Of a DNA stretch of 64,000 bases, positions 29,001 through 37,277 are shown piece after piece. The DNA is taken from NCBI GenBank assembly GCA_903995115.1, contig LR877148.1:64501-128500 (forward strand), written 5' to 3'. How positions within the stretch are numbered: position 1 is the stretch's first letter; every line of letters starts with the position of its first letter. A program made the position numbers and the translations under genes. The notes beneath the pieces were generated by a model, which was not told where the DNA came from, searched no databases, and was given only the letters and a program-made list of their open reading frames with translations. Origin of the DNA: Angomonas deanei. Its lineage: Eukaryota; Euglenozoa; Kinetoplastea; Trypanosomatida; Trypanosomatidae.

Positions 29001-30919
29001 ACGGAAAGGGCGACCGGGGTGATGGACGGGCTGAGCTCCTTCATGCACTCTCGCAGTAGAGAAAGATACAGGTAGGCTAGGGATTCACGAATATGAATTG
29101 GTTTCGGTTCTACGGTCGACACCTTCCCTTTTTCCTTTGCCGATGCTCCCTTTGTCGGTTTGTGCTTTGTGTCTTCCGGTTTGCTATTGACCTCGGGTTC
29201 ATTCCCTTTTTCCTGATCCTGTAGCGGCGGTAACTTGTTGAAAGCCGCCTTAATGAGCACGAGTCGCTTGGACGCGCTAGACACTAGTTTGACCTGCTCC
29301 AGGTTGTAGAGCACCTCGTCTTCGGGGTTGGAAAAGAGACCCGACTTGGATCGCACGTCTGCCCTGTGCAGTAGCCACATGAGCGGCAAGTCCATCGGCA
29401 GGACGCTCCTTCCGTCTTCTAGCGTCACGTGATACTCTTTCGCGAGGGCGTCCTGGATGCAGTCTTTTGCCTTGGATAAACTGTCGTCCTCCACCTCCAG
29501 CACGGACGATTGGTAGGCGAGCTCGACGGAGAAGCGCATTTGGCTGGCGTTGGTGGTGGTCTCCTTCAGAATATTGTTCATCTTCTTGATGGTGTGTCGA
29601 ATGTGGAAAATCGTAGGTTCCTGCAACAGCGGCAGGCACGCTAACCACAAGAGCGCACACCCCACCTGTAGGGTATACACTCTTTCCGAGTCGTTCTCGA
29701 TCATGCGGGCTGTGTCTAGCGCGACTTCAATGTCGTGAATGCACTTTTTAATATGCTCTAATGTACTTTGTGTCAGATAGGTGAGATCCGTCGCGAGTGA
29801 GAAGTCCAATGCCTCCCGCTCGTATCCCCAACTAATCGCCTTGGCGTACATGCCGAACGCCTTGCAGCGGGGGTTGACCGAGGTGAGCAGTAGGTCTACC
29901 GCGGTAGGGGTGGAGGCAGTCCCTTTGCACAGGGCGAGCGCCAACACTACTTCGCTAATCACTTCCTCCATCACCGCGGTGCTAATGACCATTCCTTCCG
30001 AAGTGGAGGCGCCACGGGGGGCTTTCGTCTTTGACCGGGACGCGGTCTGCTCCTGCTTCACGCGCTCCTGTGAGAACGTCAAGCACTTTTCATGCAGAAC
30101 CGTTAGCTCCGTGCGTGCTGCATTCTCCTCCAAGTAGCCACCAAAGAAGTGTTGTGTGCACTGGATGGCTTGAAAAATGGGCTGCTTGGAGAAAATAGCC
30201 TCTCCCTTCGCCTTGGACGACGAACCGTCGCGCTCCGCCACTAGCACGGCCATCATACGGAGGATTTGTACGTAGAGTCGATCGTCGTCTAACCGTGCGG
30301 CCACATCTAGCGCCGTCGTATAGCAGCCTAGGGACTCCTGAAACTTGCCCAAACCACTGCAGCACTTGGCGTACCGGATGAGCCACTGCACGTGGAGGTG
30401 GTCAAAGTTGGTGGAGAACAACTTGTCAAAGAGCGACACCGCAAACGTGACCACGTCGATGACTTCCGAAAACTTTCCAGATGTAAAGAAACTCTTCACC
30501 ACCATCCACAGATTTTCTAGACCCACCGTTACAATCCACCCATCGTTGGGGTACTCCACCACGGCGAGCGCTAAACCTTTGATGACGTAGGACGCACAGA
30601 CGTGCTGCTCATTGGAAAATTCCTGCCCCCTGCAGCCTGCCGGGATGAGGTGGTGACGGACTAGTGCCTGACAATAGTAACCACGCGCCGTCATACTAAC
30701 AGAACTCATAATTTTTGTGGCAAAGTGTTTTTCGCACGACTTGGCCACATCCCACCGTCCGTTCGCTATAGCCGCTTCGCAACAAAGCACATACAGTTCG
30801 AGACATGGGTACTTTCCCTCTTTGCTAACGGCCTCCAAAACGCTGTAACAGTACGCGACGTCGTCACTACTCGTCGTCGCACCAAGCAAGATGCCCTCCA
30901 CTTCAAACAGTAGAGACAT
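26021..30919 (-). CDS. CFAP46: CFAP46-like central-apparatus protein, N-terminal part, ends at a frameshift
   Basis: This frame of 1,632 residues begins MSLLFEVEGILLGA, with a pyrimidine tract and CTAG just upstream. It is a helical TPR-like protein throughout, with many repeats of the form A/L-x-x-Y-x-x-A, and a Lys/Glu-rich low-complexity linker around residues 565-605. Length, composition and repeat architecture fit CFAP46 (TTC40 in animals, about 2,700 residues), a scaffold of the C1d projection of the central pair. The frame stops soon after GRFGQTDP, while the next frame continues directly as RVNGVDD. A fifth C in the C4 run at 26066-26069 (coding strand) would restore one continuous frame of about 2,410 residues. 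Assignment is by architecture and the C-terminal fold, not by a signature motif, so another TPR flagellar protein remains possible. Confidence 0.68.
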   Translation of the reverse strand: MSLLFEVEGILLGATTSSDDVAYCYSVLEAVSKEGKYPCLELYVLCCEAAIANGRWDVAKSCEKHFATKIMSSVSMTARGYYCQALVRHHLIPAGCRGQEFSNEQHVCASYVIKGLALAVVEYPNDGWIVTVGLENLWMVVKSFFTSGKFSEVIDVVTFAVSLFDKLFSTNFDHLHVQWLIRYAKCCSGLGKFQESLGCYTTALDVAARLDDDRLYVQILRMMAVLVAERDGSSSKAKGEAIFSKQPIFQAIQCTQHFFGGYLEENAARTELTVLHEKCLTFSQERVKQEQTASRSKTKAPRGASTSEGMVISTAVMEEVISEVVLALALCKGTASTPTAVDLLLTSVNPRCKAFGMYAKAISWGYEREALDFSLATDLTYLTQSTLEHIKKCIHDIEVALDTARMIENDSERVYTLQVGCALLWLACLPLLQEPTIFHIRHTIKKMNNILKETTTNASQMRFSVELAYQSSVLEVEDDSLSKAKDCIQDALAKEYHVTLEDGRSVLPMDLPLMWLLHRADVRSKSGLFSNPEDEVLYNLEQVKLVSSASKRLVLIKAAFNKLPPLQDQEKGNEPEVNSKPEDTKHKPTKGASAKEKGKVSTVEPKPIHIRESLAYLYLSLLRECMKELSPSITPVALSVSKSLCDLDVPLVDQHKDLLLMKAEGHQCYAEVLLAESATEGEVLTTEMTTTITQNLLTASKIGCALSKMGFECAFIVMNACQKFLDLRQSTFSAGEFRSSRDLDELYEYFSQSILDFRHESKLTVELAFSFVLTLLGDYMESKDKDASWGTYEEFYQSVLKFPKSDSGSTTLKRALEVCQDTLQRLFVPSEKAPILSVYPTVCRLLGGVKVDHLHLPQELLLFQLGKICGPIGKEEKATAVSKDLLELLKSDPSVELCGRLAEHAFDMGIEQTVLDVCDIAEKLYKDGKLGWGTLYYPIDFSDKSTPVGNDKKVSLPARNPSFPKPSESDWSWYAKLLYFQAVIYGRRIPSMDFSSGRLLGLKVVQLCTNAAIATACGPAEMRSTSLKRIISFYHNEISRLRSIGVPDSEFVSSLKIIFSRTVLSNLRLATTNRVTDAGEDYLLNIVTSLGRVLLRGCAESNRLAEGVAIITSLQKILPTKYQSQISEEEVKARSQLSMPVDSTLRVAKSAGPEAEYTVWVALARTTTDPKQCENAWMCALKAVKDTPIARATCLCAYAEHLIRKGDVSCKQIKLFLLSAVDTVEHFGSVKEEETLATLPTEATGRNTLPRTLLGTTSGRTMLFSLLMGKTPIPVGKLRPVSTDPSVMLSELTIAVRAFYALFCISSDYSESDFPSKRDCVALILHYVQCMWRTVGSSLQKTNPDGEAPEDSAAPFPATWSGWCGHVVDASVVQLFTRSSREGSHTWSTDVMESIYLNVAEYLMEHKMEVFSFMILEWVKFSAALHHSPDHFKFHIVHRVANLYAQKACCLCALSAVASKSYVVEKPSAHFWASVEDGYSQIRLSTRPQEAKSERAVDMFSCSLHTLVLREAECWVYFGKTSLARLLVNATATLCRDIGDYESFCRCRTLTERMALYEHKPPAEEEDDEVLQNTPPSIWVELYLTKALHYLKSSRHVDLEGIFHKVKEVAGRFGQTDPESMASMTSTRTSTS

Positions 30920-31162
30920 GCACTAGTACTAGAAAAACTAAAGTATATAGTTGGGTACTAATTCCCAAAACAAAACAAACGTACAACTGTGAGAAGAGAG
31001 AAGAGCGGTATCAGAAAACCAAAAAAAGAATTTACATCGAACAGGAGACACGTTATACAGGTGGGTCAAACCATCTATGTTTTACTTTCCACACTAATAT
31101 GTAATAAATGTTGTCACGTTGATACTAGAATATAAAATCATCATCATAAGAAAAAGAACCCT

Positions 31163-32092
31163 TTACGCGTTCTTCAAGGTATCTTCTACGCACGCTAGCC
31201 GCGATGCGCTCAAGGAGGCATTCGTGTAGTCTAAAAGCATCCGACTCGCCACCACAGGGGTGGTGCTCGCCTTGAACTGACGGAAGGAGGACTCAAAAAA
31301 ATCGCCGGAAGGCTTGCTGAAGGGGTTCGTCTTTTTAATAAAACTATCGACTAGCTCCAGAGCACCAATGTAGTCTTCCATCTCCACTCGCTGCGTAAAG
31401 GACGCCGCCGCCTTGCGGGATTCCAGCAGCTGCCTCTCCGCCGCGGACGGACTGAACGAGACACGAAACTTGAGAAAATCCAACCACCCGTTCACTGGCG
31501 GCTGCACTGGGGTCTTGCCGCTATCCTCCATCGCCCGCGCTAAGTTGAATGCCGATGCTTTGACCGCTGTGGTGGACGGAATACCGGCCGACTTGTACGC
31601 CTGAAGAGGCTCCGCAATGAGATTGAGATTATCACTCTCGGCGTCCTCTAGCGTGGCGGCGAGCTCCTTTTCAAACGGCCTACCAGCCTGTATTTGTTCC
31701 CTCAGACGTTCATAGTTGAGCGCGACGGAAATAAGCTTTTTACTCATATACCCATACTCCATGAGCTCCTTCTTGGAGAGTTGATCCGACAGCTGTTCCT
31801 GTCCCGCAATCGTGCTGGCCACTTGCTGATAAAAATGCTGGGATTGGCCCACTTCGTCGAACTCTTTTAATAGTGGTTTGGCTTTTTCCGCAAAACCGTC
31901 GCGTTTTTTCTTCACCTCGCTGTCTAACGCGTGAATCTGCTTTTTGGTGGCCTGCTCAAAGTCACTATGCTCCACGCGCGCCTTCACAATGTCTAGCCGC
32001 GCCTCCTCGTTACGGGCCTTTTCGGCGCTCAGTGCATCTTCCGTACTACTGAAGAAAAAGACAGAGGATAAACGTTCCTTGATGGTGGACAT
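31163..32092 (-). CDS. Coiled-coil protein, possibly mitofilin-related
   Basis: This 309-residue, about 34 kDa protein begins MSTIKERLSSVFFFSSTEDA. Residues about 20-75 form a charged coiled coil, and a helical C-terminal domain follows from about 190. The last 60 residues (ESSFRQFKASTTPVVASRML ... LACVEDTLKN) vaguely resemble the helical C-terminus of Mic60/mitofilin. Trypanosomes have diverged MICOS subunits, including coiled-coil proteins of about this size. No transmembrane helix is present and a targeting sequence is not clear, so I leave the function open. A strong T17 pyrimidine tract followed by TCTAG lies about 50-75 bases upstream of the ATG. Confidence 0.65.
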   Translation of the reverse strand: MSTIKERLSSVFFFSSTEDALSAEKARNEEARLDIVKARVEHSDFEQATKKQIHALDSEVKKKRDGFAEKAKPLLKEFDEVGQSQHFYQQVASTIAGQEQLSDQLSKKELMEYGYMSKKLISVALNYERLREQIQAGRPFEKELAATLEDAESDNLNLIAEPLQAYKSAGIPSTTAVKASAFNLARAMEDSGKTPVQPPVNGWLDFLKFRVSFSPSAAERQLLESRKAAASFTQRVEMEDYIGALELVDSFIKKTNPFSKPSGDFFESSFRQFKASTTPVVASRMLLDYTNASLSASRLACVEDTLKNA

Positions 32093-32345
32093 TCTTTGGG
32101 GGGTCTGTGGTGGCGTGTCTCTTTGAGGTACTGGTTTACGTTCTAGAACGCAACAACAAAAAAAAAAAAAAAAAAGAGGGGGGAAATAAGACGATACAAC
32201 TTCACCTGTTGTTGAGGGGACCGTCAGACAACAATGTTAATATTTCTACAAACCCTTCAAAATAAGCACAGTCATGGAAGAAAACACGTTAGTATAATAT
32301 ACAGAAGCGTCACCATATATACAACCAAAAGAAGTGCGGAAAGAC

Positions 32346-33602
32346 TTATACACCGTTACGAATTTCATTGACTTCATTTTCACTCCAGGACAAGAGCGTG
32401 GCCACCACGGGAATCGTCCGCGAGAATATATGTTCATCCGTGCGGTGTGAGAGCATTTGCTTCAAGATGGACCGCAAGTACGTGGTCTGCTGTGCGTCTA
32501 GGGTGTCCCCGCTATTCCCTGCCAGAGACTGCTTTCCCTGTAATTCCTTGTTTTCCTCTTTTAGTTCGCACAACTTGGCGGAAAGGGAGTGCACCATGTT
32601 CGTCAGCTGTTTGAGTTTTTCGGCAGACGCCTCCGCCGAAGCGCCCTCCGTCACACCACTGCCAGTGGGGACAGGTGGGTCCTTCACTGGGGGAGGTGCC
32701 GCCGCACTAGCGTCCTTCATTTCCTCTAATTTCTCCTTTAGTTTCCTATTCTCCTCCGTGAGACCTTCCTTCTCGGTCAAGAGAAGCTGATAGGCGTCAT
32801 CCCTCTGCACGGCCGGCTTCACCACAGGCCCTACCGCACGGCTTTCGTTCATTGCCGCCAGTACTCTCTTTTCACACTCTTTTTGCAACTCATTCATATC
32901 GATCTCGTGCTTGTCTAAGAGTCGCTGTATTTCCTCATTGTGCTGCTGGTGAATCAAGTTTTCGCGCACGACGAAACTCTCCGACACTTTTTGCAGTTCG
33001 CTCTCTAGCCGAGATTCAATGGAGCTCACTTTTTCCATATCCGGCCCCTGCAGCAAGGAGCGCTGTCGATTTTCTAATTCTCTCGCCGTGCTTTCTGCCG
33101 CCTCTAGCCGGACCGACAAGGACCCCAGTGCCTCGTCTCGGTTCGTGAGGGCACTTTCCTTCTCCTTGACCGTCTCGTGCAGCTCGTCTATCGTATTTTG
33201 CAGATCCAGCACTTTCTGCTGTAGGGTTTCACATGTTTTTGCCTGCAGACGCAAGGTCGTCTCCGTCCGCCGCTTGTACGTTTCCAAGTCGGACTCCGCT
33301 CCAGCGGGAGGACTTCCGGAGGAGGTGAAGAGATCCCACTTACGAAGGGTAAGGGCAGAACCGGCTTCAAGCCCCTCCTCCAGGTATTGCGCTAACATGG
33401 TCCTCTCGTCGGATAGAAAGTGATGGAGTTGTCGGTTTGTTTCGTCGGACTGCTCCAACTTTTCGGTCAAGTTGGTCACCATCTGCCGGAGCTCCTCTAC
33501 CCCGCGTTGGGTGCGCTGCTTCCAGTTCACTAACTTTTCTTGGCTCTGTGCCAGCTCTTCTCGGAGTCGCTCCACTTCGGACAGCTCTGTCTCACCACTC
33601 AT
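32346..33602 (-). CDS. Golgin-like coiled-coil protein with C-terminal GRIP domain
   Basis: This 418-residue protein is almost entirely heptad-rich coiled coil, with two breaks. One is near 90-110 (Ser/Gly/Pro-rich). The other is near 295-325 (Ala/Pro-rich, PPPVKDPPVPTGSG). The last 45 residues, from TTYLRSILKQML to VVATLLSWSENEVNEI, match the GRIP pattern: an invariant Tyr followed by Leu, a central helix, and the (V/I)xxLLxxSxxE end. GRIP domains bind Arl1-GTP and place long tethers on the trans-Golgi network. The protein is shorter than animal golgins but similar to kinetoplastid GRIP proteins. It sits in the array next to a J-domain protein with no functional link evident. Confidence 0.75.
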   Translation of the reverse strand: MSGETELSEVERLREELAQSQEKLVNWKQRTQRGVEELRQMVTNLTEKLEQSDETNRQLHHFLSDERTMLAQYLEEGLEAGSALTLRKWDLFTSSGSPPAGAESDLETYKRRTETTLRLQAKTCETLQQKVLDLQNTIDELHETVKEKESALTNRDEALGSLSVRLEAAESTARELENRQRSLLQGPDMEKVSSIESRLESELQKVSESFVVRENLIHQQHNEEIQRLLDKHEIDMNELQKECEKRVLAAMNESRAVGPVVKPAVQRDDAYQLLLTEKEGLTEENRKLKEKLEEMKDASAAAPPPVKDPPVPTGSGVTEGASAEASAEKLKQLTNMVHSLSAKLCELKEENKELQGKQSLAGNSGDTLDAQQTTYLRSILKQMLSHRTDEHIFSRTIPVVATLLSWSENEVNEIRNGV

Positions 33603-33889
33603 CTGTCAAAGGTGACAGAAACTACACGTCTATTATTCTTTACAAAAACTGGGGAAGGGAGAGGAATAATAAAGCGTGTCGATGACGAGAAAACGTTATA
33701 CAGTGAATGGTCAACACCGCTCTGGGGGATTCTTTGTATCGCTGTGTTGTTTATCATGAAAAGCTTGAATGTAATTTTAGTTTTTGAATTTGTAAAAATG
33801 CTGTCGGCCCATCGTACACACAGCTGAACCTTACCCTATCGCAAAGAGTGTGTGTGAATCACCGTTGATCCCTTATCATTGTCATTCCA

Positions 33890-34615
33890 TCACGCCGACT
33901 TATTCGGCTCCTCGTCGTACTTTTGGCGCTCCGAGTTGCGGGCAAAAGGGCCGCCACTCTGCCACGGTGTGTACACGCGAGGCGTCTCCTTGCGTCGCTC
34001 ATCCACCACCTCCTGCCGCACATTCCCCTGAATGAGGCCAATGTCGTCCATCGTGTCTCGTGTCTCGCGGTCCGCCATCCACGGGTGCCACGACTTCCTC
34101 TCGAGGTCCGTGCCCACCCGCTTCACGTCGTCTACCGTATAGCTCGTGCGACTCTGCAGGATGGCCTGCTGCGTCTTGTACGCATTGTAGGAGTAATAAA
34201 AGGCGAAAAAGGAAAAGATGCAAATGAACACCAGGAAGTCGGCCAAGCTAAAGCTACGAAGCTCCACCTTGTCCACGGAGTGCCGGTGAATCGTTCCAGT
34301 GAGGTCATCGTAGTTCATTCGCTTAAAATTCACGCCGCCTTTTTCCTTCACCTTTTCCGTCCCTTTATCGTGACGGTGCGTGGAGAGAATCTTCTCCGCC
34401 TCCTTTAGTGCTAAGAACTGATCGTTGCTACCGCCGTGGTCGGGGTGGTACTTGAGCGCTAACTTTTTGAACCGTTTTTTGATTTCTTCCTTTTTCCACT
34501 CCTCGTTCATTTCAAACCCAAAAATCGTACACGCCTGCTGAAGGGTCATGAGACCTTTATCCCCAGAAACGCCCCCATACTCGGAGTACAATTTCACAAC
34601 GGATCTGCGGAACAT
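33890..34615 (-). CDS. J-domain membrane protein, probably mitochondrial
   Basis: This 241-residue protein begins MFRRSVVKLYSEYGG, with a short basic amphipathic start that could target mitochondria. The J domain covers about 28-85 with the HPD tripeptide in KYHPDHGG near residue 58, so Hsp70 stimulation is expected. A transmembrane helix follows at about 122-145 (FSLADFLVFICIFSFFAFYY), then a soluble C-terminal tail of about 95 residues. The order J domain then membrane anchor is the reverse of Pam18/Tim14, so it is not that import-motor subunit. The partner Hsp70 and the membrane are inferred. A long C/T tract with a CTAG acceptor lies 20-60 bases upstream of the ATG. Confidence 0.82.
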   Translation of the reverse strand: MFRRSVVKLYSEYGGVSGDKGLMTLQQACTIFGFEMNEEWKKEEIKKRFKKLALKYHPDHGGSNDQFLALKEAEKILSTHRHDKGTEKVKEKGGVNFKRMNYDDLTGTIHRHSVDKVELRSFSLADFLVFICIFSFFAFYYSYNAYKTQQAILQSRTSYTVDDVKRVGTDLERKSWHPWMADRETRDTMDDIGLIQGNVRQEVVDERRKETPRVYTPWQSGGPFARNSERQKYDEEPNKSA

Positions 34616-34856
34616 GTCGCGGTATCACCACTAGAGCAAGGGGGGAGAGAGGAGAGAGGAAGGGATATTTTTTTTTTTAAAAAAAAAAAGAGTTCTGAAA
34701 ACGATAGAAAGAACTCTCCGTCGATCACCAACCAATCGAGAACGCTCACGCAAAACAGATTTAACATCTATACAATTGACAGTAGTTTACATCATTGAAA
34801 AAAAAATTAAAAATTAAAAAGTTCTTATTTCATTACTGAACACCCGGACGGACAGA

Positions 34857-35672
34857 TTATCCCCACGACAGAGGTCGCACAATACACAACACTTGGTAGA
34901 TACAGGCGCGAAGGAGATAATTGGAGTCGAGTAACTGCTCCTTCAGCTCTTCCTCCTCGCGGAAAGCGGACAGGAGGGAAAACAGATTGAAGTGGGTCGT
35001 TTGACCTTCCAACACATCTAACCGAGGATACTCCTCCGCCTCCGTAAACGCGGAAACCGCACAGTTCTCCTTGCGGTAGCGGATACTATACCAAAAGCTG
35101 TCGTCCTCCGACACCTCGTCCAAGTTGTCCTCCTCGTCCTTCTGCCGAAACGTCTTGGACATACGGAAGAGCGCCATATCGCGGTCCTCGCCGTGCTTAT
35201 TATGGCGGGAGTTGGTAAACGTGTGATTCAGCGCAAACTGGGCAATATCCGCGTACGCCTTGTTTTCTAGCGCCCTCGTTTTTGGGCGTGTGTCATCCAA
35301 GAACTTGGCATCCTCGTCGGAAAGGATAAAGTTGAACCCCAGCTGGGCGAGTTCTCTAAAGAGGGTGGCCGGCTCGTACCAATTCTCTCGTAGCACAGCA
35401 AAGTCCGCGTCCTCGGGGGCGAGTAGCTTACACTTGGCGTCCTCTAAAATAAAGCGAAACTCGCGGTCGCCCGAGTCGCCCCGGCGCCGTCCCTCCAGGG
35501 CGAAGACGGCTTGGTCAAACCGAATGGGTTTGATACTCCAGCTGTCGTACGGGGCGTCGTAGGCCTTCTCCTGCAGAATGGCGTACTGTGCCAGCTCCGA
35601 CACCACAAAGGTTGCCCGCCGCAGATTCGACTCTACTCTCGCACCACCGGAGAATTGCACGTTAAGGTGGTG
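34857..35672 (-). CDS. DNAI7: DNAI7/CFAP94 (IC97/CASC1-like), C-terminal part, downstream of a frameshift
   Basis: About 270 residues in this frame continue the gene whose N-terminal frame ends at 35633. The sense continuation reads LNVQFSGGARVESNLRRATF, then VVSELAQYAILQEKAYDAPY and SWSIKP. This corresponds to the CASC1 C-terminal domain, where a beta-rich segment is followed by a conserved aromatic/proline stretch. The rest contains an acidic KDEEDNLDEVSEDD region and ends CIVRPLSWG. The in-frame GTG at 35711 precedes out-of-frame shadow sequence and is not a real start. The protein is an accessory chain of an inner-arm dynein (FAP94/IC97 in Chlamydomonas). Confidence 0.78.
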   Translation of the reverse strand, partial: HHLNVQFSGGARVESNLRRATFVVSELAQYAILQEKAYDAPYDSWSIKPIRFDQAVFALEGRRRGDSGDREFRFILEDAKCKLLAPEDADFAVLRENWYEPATLFRELAQLGFNFILSDEDAKFLDDTRPKTRALENKAYADIAQFALNHTFTNSRHNKHGEDRDMALFRMSKTFRQKDEEDNLDEVSEDDSFWYSIRYRKENCAVSAFTEAEEYPRLDVLEGQTTHFNLFSLLSAFREEEELKEQLLDSNYLLRACIYQVLCIVRPLSWG

Positions 35673-36922
35673 TGCGTGCACGGCTCCCACTCCTTTGTCG
35701 CCTCCAGCCACTTCCCCACCACCAACGTACCGGTTCGTACGCAGATACTAGTGGGAACATCAAAGCTAAGACGAAATGACGGGTCCTCGGCGCGCGCTTC
35801 GGAGTTCTGCGGGGGGTAACTCTCTATTTTCAGGCTATGGGAGTCCGTCGTCTCACTTCGCATCAGCCACTGGCCCTGTTGCGTAGGGCGTCCGCTAAAG
35901 CTGATCAAATCCGCCTTTATGGTGCAATTCAAGGCGTAATATTCCTTTCCCGCCGCGCTATACGCCGAAAAGGGATCGAAGGAATACTGAACCACACGCA
36001 ACGAGACGTCCTCCTTACTGAGTCCTAACGCTTTCGGCAGTTTGGGGTTCGCATTGGACTTTGGGTCGAGGCGGATGTCCAAGTCGGGAAACAAGAGCGA
36101 GATGAAACTACGCGTGATCTCGCGTACCTTGATCCACTGTCCAAACTTGATAATAGGGGTCTCCTCCGGTCGCATCCGCATGTACGTCTCGCCATCCTGG
36201 GCATCAATCACGCGGTCGTAATACAACAATAACTGAATCGACAGAAAGTCCATCGTTCTCTGTATTTGATCGAACACGTTTTGTAAATTTTGGTTGTGTC
36301 GCTGCACCGCCGCGCTCGCCAGTGTGCTGATGGCCTTGTCCCTCGCCACCTTGATGGCTTCCGTCAGGCGGTAGGCATCAATACACTGCTGAAACTGTGC
36401 GTCTAAGAGCGTTTTCTGTTTAGCCGCCGGAATCGAGTTTTCGCCACGGTAGAACCGAAGTTTTGGGGCCTCCATCTCATTCATCAGGTCTCGTGAAATG
36501 TACACCTGCGTTTCGGGGAGAAACTGGTCAAAGGCGGTCTGTTCGTCTTTCCACGCGCTGAGGAACGTATTAATTTCAGCCTCACTGTTCACGTCGGGGA
36601 GGTTGGATGCCGAAGGGACTTGCTCCCACTCCAAGTGCTTGTAGTACTCGCGGAAGGCCAAGGCTTCGTCCTCCGTCATACTCTTCCGTAGTGCCTGGAA
36701 GAGTTCTCTCTCCTTCGACAGGCGCTCCTTTTCTACGCTGGAGTCTAAGAGGTAAAAGTCGCTCTGTTTCTTGTCTACTTTTTCAATCTGACGCCGCTCC
36801 TCTTCGTGTTTCAAGTACATTTTTTCCGCCTCCTTCGCGGCCTCCTCCATCACGGCCTGCTGTGCCGCCGCCTTCGTCGGCTTCTCTTCCTTCCCTTTTG
36901 ACTTGGAACGCTTAGGGGGCAT
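35633..36922 (-). CDS. DNAI7: DNAI7/CFAP94 (IC97/CASC1-like) axonemal dynein-associated protein, N-terminal part
   Basis: This 429-residue frame begins MPPKRSKSKGKEEKPTKAAA. The N-terminal 90 residues are a Lys/Glu/Ala-rich coiled coil (CASC1_N type). A globular domain follows with RMRPEETPIIKFGQWIKV and the later WLEATKEWEPC segment. The frame ends about 12 residues after CTHTT, while the adjacent frame carries the family-typical continuation. One extra C or T in CCACCTTAA near 35664-35672 (coding strand CACCACC-TTAAC) would join the two parts into a protein of about 690 residues, the usual CASC1 length. IC97 binds tubulin and associates with inner-arm dynein f/I1 in algae. Sequencing error is the simplest reason for the break. 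Confidence 0.8.
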   Translation of the reverse strand: MPPKRSKSKGKEEKPTKAAAQQAVMEEAAKEAEKMYLKHEEERRQIEKVDKKQSDFYLLDSSVEKERLSKERELFQALRKSMTEDEALAFREYYKHLEWEQVPSASNLPDVNSEAEINTFLSAWKDEQTAFDQFLPETQVYISRDLMNEMEAPKLRFYRGENSIPAAKQKTLLDAQFQQCIDAYRLTEAIKVARDKAISTLASAAVQRHNQNLQNVFDQIQRTMDFLSIQLLLYYDRVIDAQDGETYMRMRPEETPIIKFGQWIKVREITRSFISLLFPDLDIRLDPKSNANPKLPKALGLSKEDVSLRVVQYSFDPFSAYSAAGKEYYALNCTIKADLISFSGRPTQQGQWLMRSETTDSHSLKIESYPPQNSEARAEDPSFRLSFDVPTSICVRTGTLVVGKWLEATKEWEPCTHTTLTCNSPVVRE

Positions 36923-37277
36923 GGTGCAACGTACAAAAAAAGTGGCCGGTGGAAAAGATACTACTACTAAACAAACAACTAGATACGAACTCTATTGCAT
37001 AAAAAAAAAAAATAGGAGAAAGAAAAGAGTGCAAGTATCCAAGAATCTCCTGCCCTAGAGTGGAAACACCACGGAGCCACGAAGCAACAAAAAAGCGGAA
37101 TTTCGATACACTAAACAAGTGTCCTATTCTATTCGTAGTTAATAGTGGTGATGATAATAGTTATTGATATATATAAACTGTATAGAAAATATACGATAGT
37201 TAAGTTGATGGGAAAAAGTCTTGGAAGGGCTGCAGAGAAAAACAAACAAAAACGGTTTAATTTTTTTTTTTTTTTAC
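36923..37277. other. Intergenic gap, 355 bases
   Basis: The gap lies between the DNAI7 start and the USP7-like stop. It contains A/T runs (an A12 at about 37000 and a T15 at 37260-37275) and an AT-rich patch TATTGATATATATA near 37165. No gene, RNA or repeat unit is visible. It should hold the protease's 3' untranslated region and the DNAI7 splice signals. Confidence 0.6.
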
